In this document: one piece after another, positions 1 to 8,138 of the stretch | Position numbering within the stretch: the stretch's first letter is position 1 | How the letters are laid out: each line of letters opens with the position of its first letter | Assembly: GCA_023230585.1 (NCBI GenBank) | Contig: JALNXB010000026.1 | Coordinates: 1 to 28,376, forward strand | Direction of reading: 5' to 3' | Length of the DNA: 28,376 nt | Source of the DNA: a bacterium | GTDB lineage: Bacteria; Ratteibacteria; UBA8468; B48-G9; JAFGKM01 | Translations under genes and position numbers: made by a program | The notes under the pieces: model-generated | Told to the model about the DNA's origin: nothing | What the model saw: the letters and a program-made list of their open reading frames with translations, nothing else | Databases searched by the model: none

Positions 1-51
1 TAGGCGGATTAGCCTTCTCTCTGCCCACTTTACTATCCTAACGCCCAATTT

Positions 52-91
52 TGTCATCCTTCCTAAACTTGTTTCAGGACCTCTCACTTAA
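52..91 (+). repeat. Dispersed repeat, copy 1 (core AACTTGTTTCAGGA)
   Basis: The block runs from TGTCATCC to TCACTTAA. Its reverse complement recurs at 12971-13006, sharing the 14-base core AACTTGTTTCAGGA (66-79) and both ends. It is weakly self-complementary, like the small palindromic intergenic repeats of many bacterial genomes. Confidence 0.7.
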
Positions 92-117
92 CCCCGTAAC
101 GTAAGTAGTAAAACGAG

Positions 118-138
118 ATTCCGGATCAACTCCGGAAT
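118..138. repeat. Short palindrome, ATTCCGGA arms
   Basis: ATTCCGGA (118-125) is perfectly reverse-complementary to TCCGGAAT (131-138), with a five-base loop. No T-tract follows on either strand, so a REP-like palindromic unit is more likely than a terminator. Confidence 0.6.
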
Positions 139-222
139 GACAGATTGGGGGGAGAAGGCAAAAGAAAACGTGCACCGAGTGAATAGAGAGCATGTATATT
201 GTATTTGTTTTAGAATAGATTC

Positions 223-231
223 TGGTATAAA
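223..231 (+). promoter_or_regulatory. Candidate extended -10 for the macroglobulin gene
   Basis: TGG followed by TATAAA forms an extended -10 element about 45 nt upstream of the chosen start codon. No convincing -35 is seen at the usual distance, so the assignment is tentative. Confidence 0.35.
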
Positions 232-261
232 ATGTATATAACTTCACTTTATGCTTTCAAC

Positions 262-270
262 AAAAGGGGG
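262..270 (+). promoter_or_regulatory. Ribosome binding site deciding the start of the macroglobulin gene
   Basis: The purine run AAAAGGGGG lies four nt before the ATG at 275. The in-frame ATG at 251 is upstream of this run and has no such site, so 275 is chosen. Confidence 0.6.
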
Positions 271-274
271 ATAT

Positions 275-3200
275 ATGCGTCACTTAAAAATCCTTACCAC
301 CTGTATATTAATTTTTGTTGGTACGTTTGCCTCAAAGTTCTTTATAGTCAACGCATCTGCTGAGAAGGAAAAACTTCAAGATAGAGGGCGTGCTTCTCTT
401 TTAATGAGCGGTGGCAATTATAAAGAAGCGTATGACGTCTTCTCTGCTCTTGCTTTTAACCCTAAAAACGATTCACATAAAGTTGCAGATGATATGCGAG
501 AAGCAGTTAGATGTTTAAATCAACTTGGCAGAGTAAACGAGTTTGACGATTTTATTGAGAAGGTTATATCAATACATAAGGATAATTTTCTTCTTTTGGA
601 GCAAGCAGCTCAACTTTATATGGGACAGGAACATAACGGTTCTATAATTGCAGGTAAATTCGTTCGCGGACCTCATAGAGGGGCTTCAAAAGTAGTCAAT
701 TCTTATGAAAGAGATAGAGTAAGAGCGTTACAATTATACTCTGATGCTATCCAAAAAAGTTTAAGCCAGACAAAGACAAAACAAGATTCTTCCCAGTTAG
801 GACGTCTTTACCTTTCTCTTTCTCAAGCCTTACTTTTTAATAGAGGTTGGCAGGAGGCTTGGCGGTTACAATATCTTACCGACTTAAATGTTTTACCTGA
901 TTATGAGGATGGCTATTTTTACGGTTACTACGGATACGGCGGTTTTAGAGGTGCACCTGTAAACCCTGATGGAAGCCCTGTTTTCCATAAAATACCAAAA
1001 AGTTGGGAGGTTGCAGAAACAGACGGCGAAAGGTATAGATGGTGTATAAACCAAGCAATGGAATATTCGCCTGATTTAAAAGGGCGTGTTTTATCTGAAT
1101 GGGCAGATTTTCTACATAACCAGTTTGGTGTTGCTACAATGAGTGAATATAGAGGGTATTTTGTTAGGTTTTCAGAAGATGACTCAAAGAAAAACGAGAG
1201 TGGTCCTTACGCAGTCCACACCCTTAAAGAAAACGAGACGATTGCTCGGCTTGCTACAGGTATAAAACGGTTTAATCTACCTGACGAGTATAATTATATA
1301 AAAATTTATCAAGAAGTTGCATCAGCCAAATATGTAACACATGCAGGAAACGCCCTTGATAAGTTGGCTACAATTTTTGAAAACAGGTTGCAATACGAGA
1401 AAGCGGCTGACTACTGGCGTCAAAGCATTGATAGGTATGGTGACCAATATAAACGTAAAGAGAACCGTCTTAACCAGATTGTAAAAAATTGGGGGCAGTT
1501 TCAACCAACAACAACTCAGTCAGCCGATACTGGTGCAACTATAGAATATAAGTTTAGAAACGGGCATTCTGTTGTTTTTACTGCTTACGAAGTTGATATA
1601 CAGAAACTCCTTGCTGACTTAAAAAGTTATCTTAAATCCAAACCAAAGACCCTCGATTGGGACAAGATGAATATCCAGGATGTAGGTTACCGTTTAATAA
1701 CAAAAAACCAGAAAGAGTATATTGGTAAGCAAGTTGCATCCTGGGAACTTAAACTACAACCTAAAGAGAAACATTTTGATAAGGTTATTACTGTAACAAC
1801 CCCATTACAGAAATCTGGCGCTTACCTTCTTACAGCTAAAATGGAAGACGGGAACACAAGCAATAGTGTTATATGGGTATCAGATACTGTTATCTTAAAG
1901 AAACCTCTCGATAATGGTGTCTACTATTTTGTTGCTGATGCAAAAACGGGAAAACCTATTTCAGGTGCTAATCTTGAGTTTTTTGGCTACCGTCAGCGAT
2001 GGCAAGAAAGAAGGCAGACAGGTCAAGCGGCATACGACATTTATGTAAGACATTTTGCTGAACTAACTGATAAAGATGGGCAGGTTTTCGCCAAAATTGG
2101 TGACCAAGAAAATTACCACCAGTGGATTGTTACTGCTACAACAAAAAGTGGACGGTTTGCTTATTTAGGTTTTACAGATATGTGGATTAGCAAGTACCAC
2201 GATTACCAATATAATCAGGTTAAATACTACTTTATGAGCGATAGACCTGTATATAGACCTGAGCAGGTAGTAAAGTTTAAATGGTGGGTTGGCACTGCAA
2301 AGTATGACCAAGAAGGAAAATCGGAGTTTTCAGGAAAATATTTTAACGTACGTATTGATAACCCCAAAGGAGAGAAGGTCTTTGAAAAGCAGTATACTTC
2401 AGACGAGTTTGGGGGTATTGATGGAGAATTTCTTTTAGCAAAAGATGTTACTCTCGGTGTGTATAGGGTAAACATTAACAATAGAGGGTATGCAACATTT
2501 AGGGTAGAAGAATATAAGAAACCAGAGTTTGAGGTTATAGTTACAGCGCCTGTTGAACCGATTATGTTGGGAGAAAAGGTAACAGCAAAGATAGAGGCTA
2601 AATACTATTTCGGAGCGCCTGTAACTGAAGGAAAAATAAAATATAAGGTGTTGCGCACAAGTTACCCTTCAGAATGGTTCCCTCCATTGAGATGGGACTG
2701 GTTGTACGGTAAAGGGTACGGTTGGTTAGGGTACGATTATACTTGGTACCCCAGATGGAACGAGTGGGGGTGTTTTAGACCTATACCCAGGTGGAGACCT
2801 TTCCCAAGAAGCCAGCCAGAACTTGTTGCAGAGGTAGAGGTGCCCATAGGTAAAGACGGACTAATAAATGTTGAGATAGACACAAGTCCTGCTAAAGAAC
2901 TTATGGGAGATACCGACCATAGATATGAGATTACAGTTGAGGTTACCGACCTATCACGTCGAACTATTACTGGGCAAGGAACTATATTGGTTGCACGTAA
3001 ACCTTTTAAGGTGTATCTCTGGACAAACCGCGGGCATTACAGGGTAGGAGATGTTATTAAAGCAGAGGTAAGCGCAAGAACCTTAAATAATAAACCAGTA
3101 GAAGGTAAAGGTGTTTTACGTCTATTAAAAGTAACCTACCCTAAAGGTGAACCAAAAGAAACAGAGGTTATGAAGTGGAACTTGAATACCAATGTTGAAG

Positions 3201-6200
3201 GTAACACTTATCAACAGTTGAAAGCGTCTCAAGCAGGTCAGTATCGCTTAAGTTATACTCTTAAAGATAACAAGGGGCATACTATTGAAGGTGGTTATAT
3301 ATTTTGTGTGAGAGGTGAAGGGTTTACAGGTGAAGGGTTTAGGTTTGAAGATATAGAGTTGGTTCCAGATAAAACAGAATATTCGCCCGGTGAAAAGGTT
3401 AATCTTGCTATAAACACCAACCGTCTCAACAGTTATGTGCTTCTCTTTGTTAGACCTTCTAACGGAGTGTATCTACCACCAAAAATTTTATCTTTGGAAG
3501 GTAAAAGTGTCGAAGAAGAGATTGAGGTATTAAAAAAGGATATGCCTAACTTTTTTGTTGAAGCGGTAACTGTTAGCAACGGGAAGGTATATCAAGAGAT
3601 GAGAGAGTTGGTTGTACCCCCAGAAAGCAGAATTCTTAATGTATATGTTGAGCCCTCAAGCAAAGAGTATAAACCCGGTGAAAAAGGGGTTATAAAACTA
3701 AAGGTAACAGATGCTTCTGATAAACCCTACTCTGGAAGTTGTGTGGTAACTATGTATGATAAATCTGTTGAATATATATCTGGCGGAACAAATGTTGTTG
3801 ATATAAAGGAGTTCTTCTGGAAATGGATAAGACATCATAACCCTACAATTGAAACATCTCTAAATAAAAGAAGTTACGATATACCTGATAAACCTATGTT
3901 AAATATAGGAGTTTTTGGGCATCTGACTGAAATCGATGGGGTACGTAAAGGAGAATTATCTAATGCTAAAGGTGGTATGGTGGTGGGGAGAGAAAGGGCA
4001 GAAGGACAAGTGTTAAGCCGAAACCTTTCAAAGGTAGACGCAGTAGCAGCACCTATGAGTGAGGTATCTTTTGATGCTAAAATGAAATTAGGCAAACCGC
4101 AGGAAGAGACACCTCTGGTTGAGCCGTCAGTAAGAAGCCAATTTGCAGATACGGCTTTGTGGGTTGCTACTGTTACTACAGATAATAACGGAGAAGCAGA
4201 GTTAGAAGTTAAAATGCCAGATAATCTTACCACTTGGAAAACAAGGGTATGGGCTATGGGTGAAGGTAGCCGTGTAGGCGAAGGAACATCAGAGATAGTT
4301 ACAACAAAAAACCTTATTATAAGGTTACAATCTCCAAGATTTTTTATAGAAAAAGATGAAGTAGTTCTTTCAGCAAATGTGCACAATTACCTTAAAGGAA
4401 CAAAAAAAGTTGATGTTATACTTGAAACGGAAGGCGGTTGTTTATCTCTTATGAAAGGTTATAAAATGACTCAGAAGGTTAATATTAAAGGTAACAGCGA
4501 AACAAGGGTTGATTGGCGACTTAAGGTTATCCAACCGGGAACGGCTGTTGTAAGAATGAAAGCACTAACCAACGAAGAATCAGACGCTATGGAACTATCT
4601 TTCCCTGTTTATGTGCACGGGATGTTAAAGACAGAGAGTTGGTCGGGGTATATCAGACCAGAAGAATCAGTTGGTGGAATTGAGTTTTATGTGCCAACAG
4701 AAAGACGCCCTGAAGAGACAAGGTTGGAGGTAAGGTACTCCCCTTCTCTTGCAAGTGCGATGGTTGACGCTCTACCTTATATGGCTGACTACCCATACAA
4801 AACTACAGAAAGCACCCTTAACAGGTTCTTACCTTCTGTTATTACCCAAAAAGTTCTTAAACAGATGGGCTTAAACCTAAAAGATATAGAAGAGAAACGG
4901 ACAAACCTTAACGCTCAAGAAATAGGTATAGATAAAGAACGGGCTAAACAATGGAAACGGTTTGATGCTAACCCTGTTTTTGATGAGGAACAACTTAACC
5001 AGATGGTTAAAGCAGGGATTGAACGTTTAACCACTATGCAAAACCCTGATGGTGGATGGGGTTGGTTTAGCGGTTGGGGAGAAAGATCTTGGCCTCACAC
5101 TACCGCAACTGTTGTTCGTGGGTTACAGGTTGCTCGGGCAAACGGTGTTGGTATTGTGCCGGGGGTAGTAGAAAGAGGTGTGGAATGGTTAAATAATTAT
5201 CAGAAAGAGCAGGTTGTTCTACTGAAAAATAAAGATACAAAAGATAAAACAAATGTTAGATGGAGAGGTTCTGCAAATAACCTTGATGCGTTGGTATATA
5301 TGGTGCTTGTAAACGAAAAGATTGATAACATTGATATGCGTAACTTCTTATACCGAGACCGTAACAATTTAAGTGTCTATGGTAAAGGGTTGTTTGGGTT
5401 GGCTCTACATAATGTAGGGGATATTGAAAAACGGGATATGTTGATTAGAAATATCAACCAGTATCTTGTAATTGATAATGAAAACCAGACAGCGTACCTG
5501 AGAATGCCTGAAGGTAACTACTGGTGGTATTGGTATGGAAACGAGATAGAAGCAAACGCTTATTATCTGAAACTTCTTGTATTAACAGACCCTAAAGGAG
5601 AAGTTCCTCCTTATCTGGTTAAATATCTACTTAATAACCGTAAACACGCAACATATTGGAACAGCACAAGAGATACTGCCCTTGTTGTAGAGGCGTTTTC
5701 TGATTATATTAAAGCAACAGGGGAAGACGACCCTGATATGAACCTTATTATTAAAGTTGCTGGTAAAGAGGTTGGAAAGGTTGATATAAAGAAAGATAAC
5801 CTATTTACTTATAATAATAAACTTGTTTTAATAGGAGATGAGGTTGTTTCTGGAAAACATAAGTTTGAAATTCTTAAAAAAGGAAGAGGTCCGCTATACT
5901 TTAACGCTTACCTAACAAACTTTACACTCGAAGACCCAATAAAGAAAGCTGGGCTTGAAATAAAGGTTGAACGAAAATACTATCGGTTGGTGAAAGAAGA
6001 TAAGACAATAAAAGCAGAAGGTATGAGAGGGCAGGTTCTTGAACAAAAAGTAGAAAAATATATACGGGAAGAGTTGAAAGATTTGGCTACACTTAAAAGT
6101 GGTGAGTTGGTAGAGGTGGAGTTAAAAATAGATAGTAAGAATGACTATGAGTATATCATCTTTGAGGATATGAAACCAGCAGGCTTTGAACCGGTAGAAG

Positions 6201-6427
6201 TAAGGAGCGGTTACGGTGGAAACGAGATGGATGCGTATATGGAGTTTAGGGATGAGAAGGTGTCTTTCCTTACTCGTGTGTTACCTCGTGGAACTCATAG
6301 TTTGAGTTATAGAATAAGGGCTGAGATTCCAGGTAAGTTTAGTGCTTTACCTACAAAAGCAAGCGGTATGTATGCGCCAGAATTGAAGGCAAACTCTGAT
6401 GAGATTAAGTTGCAAGTAAAGGATTGA
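275..6427 (+). CDS. Alpha-2-macroglobulin-like protein lacking the thioester
   Basis: A 2050-residue secreted or periplasmic protein of the bacterial alpha-2-macroglobulin family, which traps proteases and is thought to protect the envelope. An N-terminal signal peptide (about residues 1-28) is followed by a helical, TPR-like region to about residue 400. Then come beta-rich MG domains, including DRPVYRP (656-662), and a PDNLTTWK motif after about residue 1300. The TED toroid carries NPDGGWGWF near 1590. In thioester members the TED begins YPYGCAEQ. Here the same place reads YPYKTTES (1506-1513), so both the Cys and the Gln of the thioester are gone, as in the E. coli YfaS type. Residues 210-222 and 801-847 are extremely rich in Tyr, Trp and Gly. 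A linker without obvious domain character (about 1216-1290) sits where a bait region could lie. At 2050 residues it is longer than typical bacterial members (about 1500-1650), mostly through its N-terminal extension. No pbpC-like partner is in the window. The family call is secure; the mechanism without a thioester is inferred. Confidence 0.9.
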   Translation: MRHLKILTTCILIFVGTFASKFFIVNASAEKEKLQDRGRASLLMSGGNYKEAYDVFSALAFNPKNDSHKVADDMREAVRCLNQLGRVNEFDDFIEKVISIHKDNFLLLEQAAQLYMGQEHNGSIIAGKFVRGPHRGASKVVNSYERDRVRALQLYSDAIQKSLSQTKTKQDSSQLGRLYLSLSQALLFNRGWQEAWRLQYLTDLNVLPDYEDGYFYGYYGYGGFRGAPVNPDGSPVFHKIPKSWEVAETDGERYRWCINQAMEYSPDLKGRVLSEWADFLHNQFGVATMSEYRGYFVRFSEDDSKKNESGPYAVHTLKENETIARLATGIKRFNLPDEYNYIKIYQEVASAKYVTHAGNALDKLATIFENRLQYEKAADYWRQSIDRYGDQYKRKENRLNQIVKNWGQFQPTTTQSADTGATIEYKFRNGHSVVFTAYEVDIQKLLADLKSYLKSKPKTLDWDKMNIQDVGYRLITKNQKEYIGKQVASWELKLQPKEKHFDKVITVTTPLQKSGAYLLTAKMEDGNTSNSVIWVSDTVILKKPLDNGVYYFVADAKTGKPISGANLEFFGYRQRWQERRQTGQAAYDIYVRHFAELTDKDGQVFAKIGDQENYHQWIVTATTKSGRFAYLGFTDMWISKYHDYQYNQVKYYFMSDRPVYRPEQVVKFKWWVGTAKYDQEGKSEFSGKYFNVRIDNPKGEKVFEKQYTSDEFGGIDGEFLLAKDVTLGVYRVNINNRGYATFRVEEYKKPEFEVIVTAPVEPIMLGEKVTAKIEAKYYFGAPVTEGKIKYKVLRTSYPSEWFPPLRWDWLYGKGYGWLGYDYTWYPRWNEWGCFRPIPRWRPFPRSQPELVAEVEVPIGKDGLINVEIDTSPAKELMGDTDHRYEITVEVTDLSRRTITGQGTILVARKPFKVYLWTNRGHYRVGDVIKAEVSARTLNNKPVEGKGVLRLLKVTYPKGEPKETEVMKWNLNTNVEGNTYQQLKASQAGQYRLSYTLKDNKGHTIEGGYIFCVRGEGFTGEGFRFEDIELVPDKTEYSPGEKVNLAINTNRLNSYVLLFVRPSNGVYLPPKILSLEGKSVEEEIEVLKKDMPNFFVEAVTVSNGKVYQEMRELVVPPESRILNVYVEPSSKEYKPGEKGVIKLKVTDASDKPYSGSCVVTMYDKSVEYISGGTNVVDIKEFFWKWIRHHNPTIETSLNKRSYDIPDKPMLNIGVFGHLTEIDGVRKGELSNAKGGMVVGRERAEGQVLSRNLSKVDAVAAPMSEVSFDAKMKLGKPQEETPLVEPSVRSQFADTALWVATVTTDNNGEAELEVKMPDNLTTWKTRVWAMGEGSRVGEGTSEIVTTKNLIIRLQSPRFFIEKDEVVLSANVHNYLKGTKKVDVILETEGGCLSLMKGYKMTQKVNIKGNSETRVDWRLKVIQPGTAVVRMKALTNEESDAMELSFPVYVHGMLKTESWSGYIRPEESVGGIEFYVPTERRPEETRLEVRYSPSLASAMVDALPYMADYPYKTTESTLNRFLPSVITQKVLKQMGLNLKDIEEKRTNLNAQEIGIDKERAKQWKRFDANPVFDEEQLNQMVKAGIERLTTMQNPDGGWGWFSGWGERSWPHTTATVVRGLQVARANGVGIVPGVVERGVEWLNNYQKEQVVLLKNKDTKDKTNVRWRGSANNLDALVYMVLVNEKIDNIDMRNFLYRDRNNLSVYGKGLFGLALHNVGDIEKRDMLIRNINQYLVIDNENQTAYLRMPEGNYWWYWYGNEIEANAYYLKLLVLTDPKGEVPPYLVKYLLNNRKHATYWNSTRDTALVVEAFSDYIKATGEDDPDMNLIIKVAGKEVGKVDIKKDNLFTYNNKLVLIGDEVVSGKHKFEILKKGRGPLYFNAYLTNFTLEDPIKKAGLEIKVERKYYRLVKEDKTIKAEGMRGQVLEQKVEKYIREELKDLATLKSGELVEVELKIDSKNDYEYIIFEDMKPAGFEPVEVRSGYGGNEMDAYMEFRDEKVSFLTRVLPRGTHSLSYRIRAEIPGKFSALPTKASGMYAPELKANSDEIKLQVKD

Positions 6428-6449
6428 AAGGAATATGAAGCAAACCCAA

Positions 6450-6520
6450 GCAAACCCCCGAGGTTTGCAGAACTTAAGGCTATTTAGTAAACGGTAGCGG
6501 AGCAATCCTCGGGGGTTTGC
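6450..6520. repeat. Inverted repeat GCAAACCCCCGAGG with 43-nt loop
   Basis: GCAAACCCCCGAGG (6450-6463) is the exact reverse complement of 6507-6520. The left arm also folds on itself (GCAAACC at 6450-6456 with GGTTTGC at 6462-6468), and GCAAACCC is tandemly repeated at 6440-6447 and 6450-6457. It could end both converging transcripts, but it lacks a T-run. Its nature as a mobile palindromic element is inferred. Confidence 0.7.
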
Positions 6521-6531
6521 AGTCGATATGG

Positions 6532-6560
6532 GGTGTTATTTACTCACTCAGGGACTACGG
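6532..6560 (+). repeat. Dispersed repeat 'TACTCACTC-GGGACTACGG', copy 1
   Basis: TACTCACTCAGGGACTACGG (6541-6560) matches 28169-28188 at 19 of 20 bases. Its upstream part GGTGTTATTTACTC (6532-6545) is identical to 12933-12946. The three copies are all in intergenic gaps. Confidence 0.75.
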
Positions 6561-6583
6561 TCACGAAGGTCCGACCTTCGTGA
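6561..6583. repeat. Palindrome TCACGAAGGT-CCG-ACCTTCGTGA
   Basis: Perfect 10-bp arms surround a 3-nt centre. The sequence recurs in inverted orientation 32 nt downstream (6616-6636), so the two palindromes can pair either within or with each other. Confidence 0.75.
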
Positions 6584-6615
6584 CATCTACCTTTCCTTGT
6601 ATGTATCTAACTCTT

Positions 6616-6636
6616 TACGAAGGTCGGACCTTCGTA
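6616..6636. repeat. Palindrome TACGAAGGT-CGG-ACCTTCGTA
   Basis: Perfect 9-bp arms surround the centre CGG, which is the reverse complement of the CCG centre in the upstream palindrome. Confidence 0.75.
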
Positions 6637-6668
6637 TTAGTCAAGTGTAGAGAAAAGGAATGCGCCCT

Positions 6669-6703
6669 CTTTTGTCTTCTACCCTTGAGGGGAGGAGAAT
6701 ATA
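6669..6703 (+). repeat. Dispersed repeat CTTTTGTCTTCTACCCTTG..GGAGAATA beside hsdS stop
   Basis: CTTTTGTCTTCTACCCTTG (6669-6687) is identical to 13169-13187, and both blocks end in GGAGAATA-like sequence. The block ends within a few bases of the hsdS stop codon (6708-6710), just as the copy at 13169-13203 ends beside the RND pump stop codon. Confidence 0.75.
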
Positions 6704-6707
6704 GATG

Positions 6708-8138
6708 TTATTTTTTTAGGTTTTCGCATAAAGGCAGAATTTTCTCCAACTGAGCAACTATCCGTTTCTGCTCTGCAAGTGGCGGTAAGGGGAAAAGATA
6801 ATTTTTAAAAACCTTAAATGGTGGTATATTTTTAATTGCTGAACCTTTGCTGGCAGAGCGAGCATCTTGTTTTAAGACAACATCAAAAAACACAAGAAAG
6901 TATGGTTTATAAATCGGCTGAAATAGTTGCATACGCATTAACGCCTGATTAATAATACCCTGTTCGATATTTTCTGGTAAAACGTAGGTTTCTCCAATGG
7001 TGCCAGCACAGCTAACAATTATATCACCTGGGTAAACTTCAAACCCAGACATCTTGCTTTCAAAATAAGCTCTTTTAATATAGTATTCGCCGATTTCCGA
7101 ATTTTTTTGAATAGCGTTTTTTTGTTCATATACTTTAACAGCATCATTTCCCTTGGGAACAAAAATATTTTTTGTTAAAGCACTTCCAAAAGGACCCTTT
7201 TTGTATCTACCCAACTCCCCTAACCTTGCCCACATCCAACTTTCTGGGATATCAAACGGTTTTTCTTCCTCTGATATTTCGGGTAAAGGTTTTTCTTTTT
7301 TTATTTTACCTTCTTTGATAAGACGCCTCTTTTCGGTTCGTATCTCTTTGTATAGTTTTTCTCCTGTGCCTTCATCAAGACGTTGCTCTACAAGTTTACC
7401 TTCTATGGCATATTGGAGGATGGATTTTTGCATATCGGTTGGAAAATTATTGTTAAGGGTTTCAAGTTTGGTATATGCCTGTTCATATTTATCAATATAA
7501 GGTAGTAGTTCTTCAATTTTAGCAACTATCCGTTTCTGCTCTGCAAGTGGCGGTAAGGGGATGAGCGTTTCTTTTAATTTCTTAATACTAACACCACCAA
7601 TTATACCAGTCATATTTTCGGAAAACAGTTTTTTAAACTCGACACTTTGCAAATAATAAAATAGAAAAATGTTAAGTATACCATGGGCTTGAAACATACA
7701 TAGTTTATTGCCAAAACATACATCTCTATCAAGAATTCCAATTTTTCTACCAGCACTACCACCTTCGATACACATCAAAATAGAGTTTTTATATGCTCGC
7801 TTAAAAGAGTTTTCGAAAGGAATACGGACGCCGTTATCGTATTCTATTTTCTGCTCAAAAGATATGTTTTTTGTAGCGATATAATCATATCCGTCAGTAA
7901 GTCCAACATACTTAGCTTTTTTCTCACTTGCTGAAATGCTATTTCCAGTATACATTTCACAGCAACTTCCCAATACTTGCCATTTCCAAGTGTCTGGTAT
8001 CTGAAAAGGAGGGTTGGCAACATCAAAGCCATGTTTATTTAGAGTATATTCCCCTGTGCCTTCATCAAGACGTTGCTCTACAAGTTTACCTTCTATTGCC
8101 ATCTGCAAAATACTGTTTTTCAATTCCTGTGGTGTCAT
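6708..8138 (-). CDS. hsdS: Type I restriction-modification specificity subunit HsdS
   Basis: The 476-residue HsdS recognises the DNA target for the type I RM complex. It has the classic two-fold layout: a conserved helix segment (about 1-30), target recognition domain 1 (about 45-195), a central conserved segment (about 195-270), TRD 2 (about 300-445) and a C-terminal conserved segment. PLPPLAEQKRIVA closes each TRD, and EGKLVEQRLDEGTGE opens each half. The two halves match at DNA level too, with 44-bp and 41-bp exact direct repeats. Its ATG overlaps the hsdM stop as ATGA, so it is the last gene of the operon. The TRDs differ from each other, implying a bipartite asymmetric target that cannot be read from sequence alone. 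Length is normal and there is no frameshift. A dispersed repeat ends almost at its stop codon. Confidence 0.95.
   Translation of the reverse strand: MTPQELKNSILQMAIEGKLVEQRLDEGTGEYTLNKHGFDVANPPFQIPDTWKWQVLGSCCEMYTGNSISASEKKAKYVGLTDGYDYIATKNISFEQKIEYDNGVRIPFENSFKRAYKNSILMCIEGGSAGRKIGILDRDVCFGNKLCMFQAHGILNIFLFYYLQSVEFKKLFSENMTGIIGGVSIKKLKETLIPLPPLAEQKRIVAKIEELLPYIDKYEQAYTKLETLNNNFPTDMQKSILQYAIEGKLVEQRLDEGTGEKLYKEIRTEKRRLIKEGKIKKEKPLPEISEEEKPFDIPESWMWARLGELGRYKKGPFGSALTKNIFVPKGNDAVKVYEQKNAIQKNSEIGEYYIKRAYFESKMSGFEVYPGDIIVSCAGTIGETYVLPENIEQGIINQALMRMQLFQPIYKPYFLVFFDVVLKQDARSASKGSAIKNIPPFKVFKNYLFPLPPLAEQKRIVAQLEKILPLCENLKK
6753..6793. repeat. hsdS internal direct repeat B, copy 1
   Basis: Forty-one bases identical to 7521-7561. 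They encode the PLPPLAEQKRIVA segment at the C-terminal end of TRD 2. Confidence 0.9.
7363..7406. repeat. hsdS internal direct repeat A, copy 1
   Basis: Forty-four bases identical to 8053-8096. They encode the EGKLVEQRLDEGTG segment before TRD 2. Confidence 0.9.
7521..7561. repeat. hsdS internal direct repeat B, copy 2
   Basis: Exact copy of 6753-6793, at the C-terminal end of TRD 1. Confidence 0.9.
8053..8096. repeat. hsdS internal direct repeat A, copy 2
   Basis: Exact copy of 7363-7406, at the N-terminus of HsdS before TRD 1. Confidence 0.9.

Larger units (their letters stand above)
1..274. other. Non-coding leader with degenerate palindromic repeats
   Basis: I see no credible gene here. 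The stretch holds one copy of a dispersed repeat (52-91), a perfect 8-bp-arm palindrome (118-138) and the presumed promoter and ribosome site of the downstream macroglobulin gene. The upstream gene lies outside the window. Confidence 0.7.
6428..6707. other. Intergenic palindrome cluster between convergent genes
   Basis: This 280-nt gap separates the 3' ends of the macroglobulin and hsdS genes and has no believable gene. It is almost filled with repeats: a 14-bp inverted repeat (6450-6520), two related perfect-arm palindromes (6561-6583 and 6616-6636), a dispersed repeat (6532-6560) and another next to the hsdS stop codon (6669-6703). No intrinsic terminator with a T-tract is seen. Confidence 0.75.

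Noticed and set aside
251..274. Earlier ATG for the macroglobulin gene
   Set aside because: The purine-rich ribosome site lies downstream of it. The signal peptide is normal when started at 275.
3874..4386. 170-codon frame on the minus strand inside the macroglobulin gene
   Set aside because: Antisense shadow of a strongly supported coding region, with no ribosome site or recognisable domain.
6517..6753. Plus-strand reading frame of 78 codons
   Set aside because: It is made of palindromes and repeats and overlaps the end of hsdS. No ribosome site or family resemblance.
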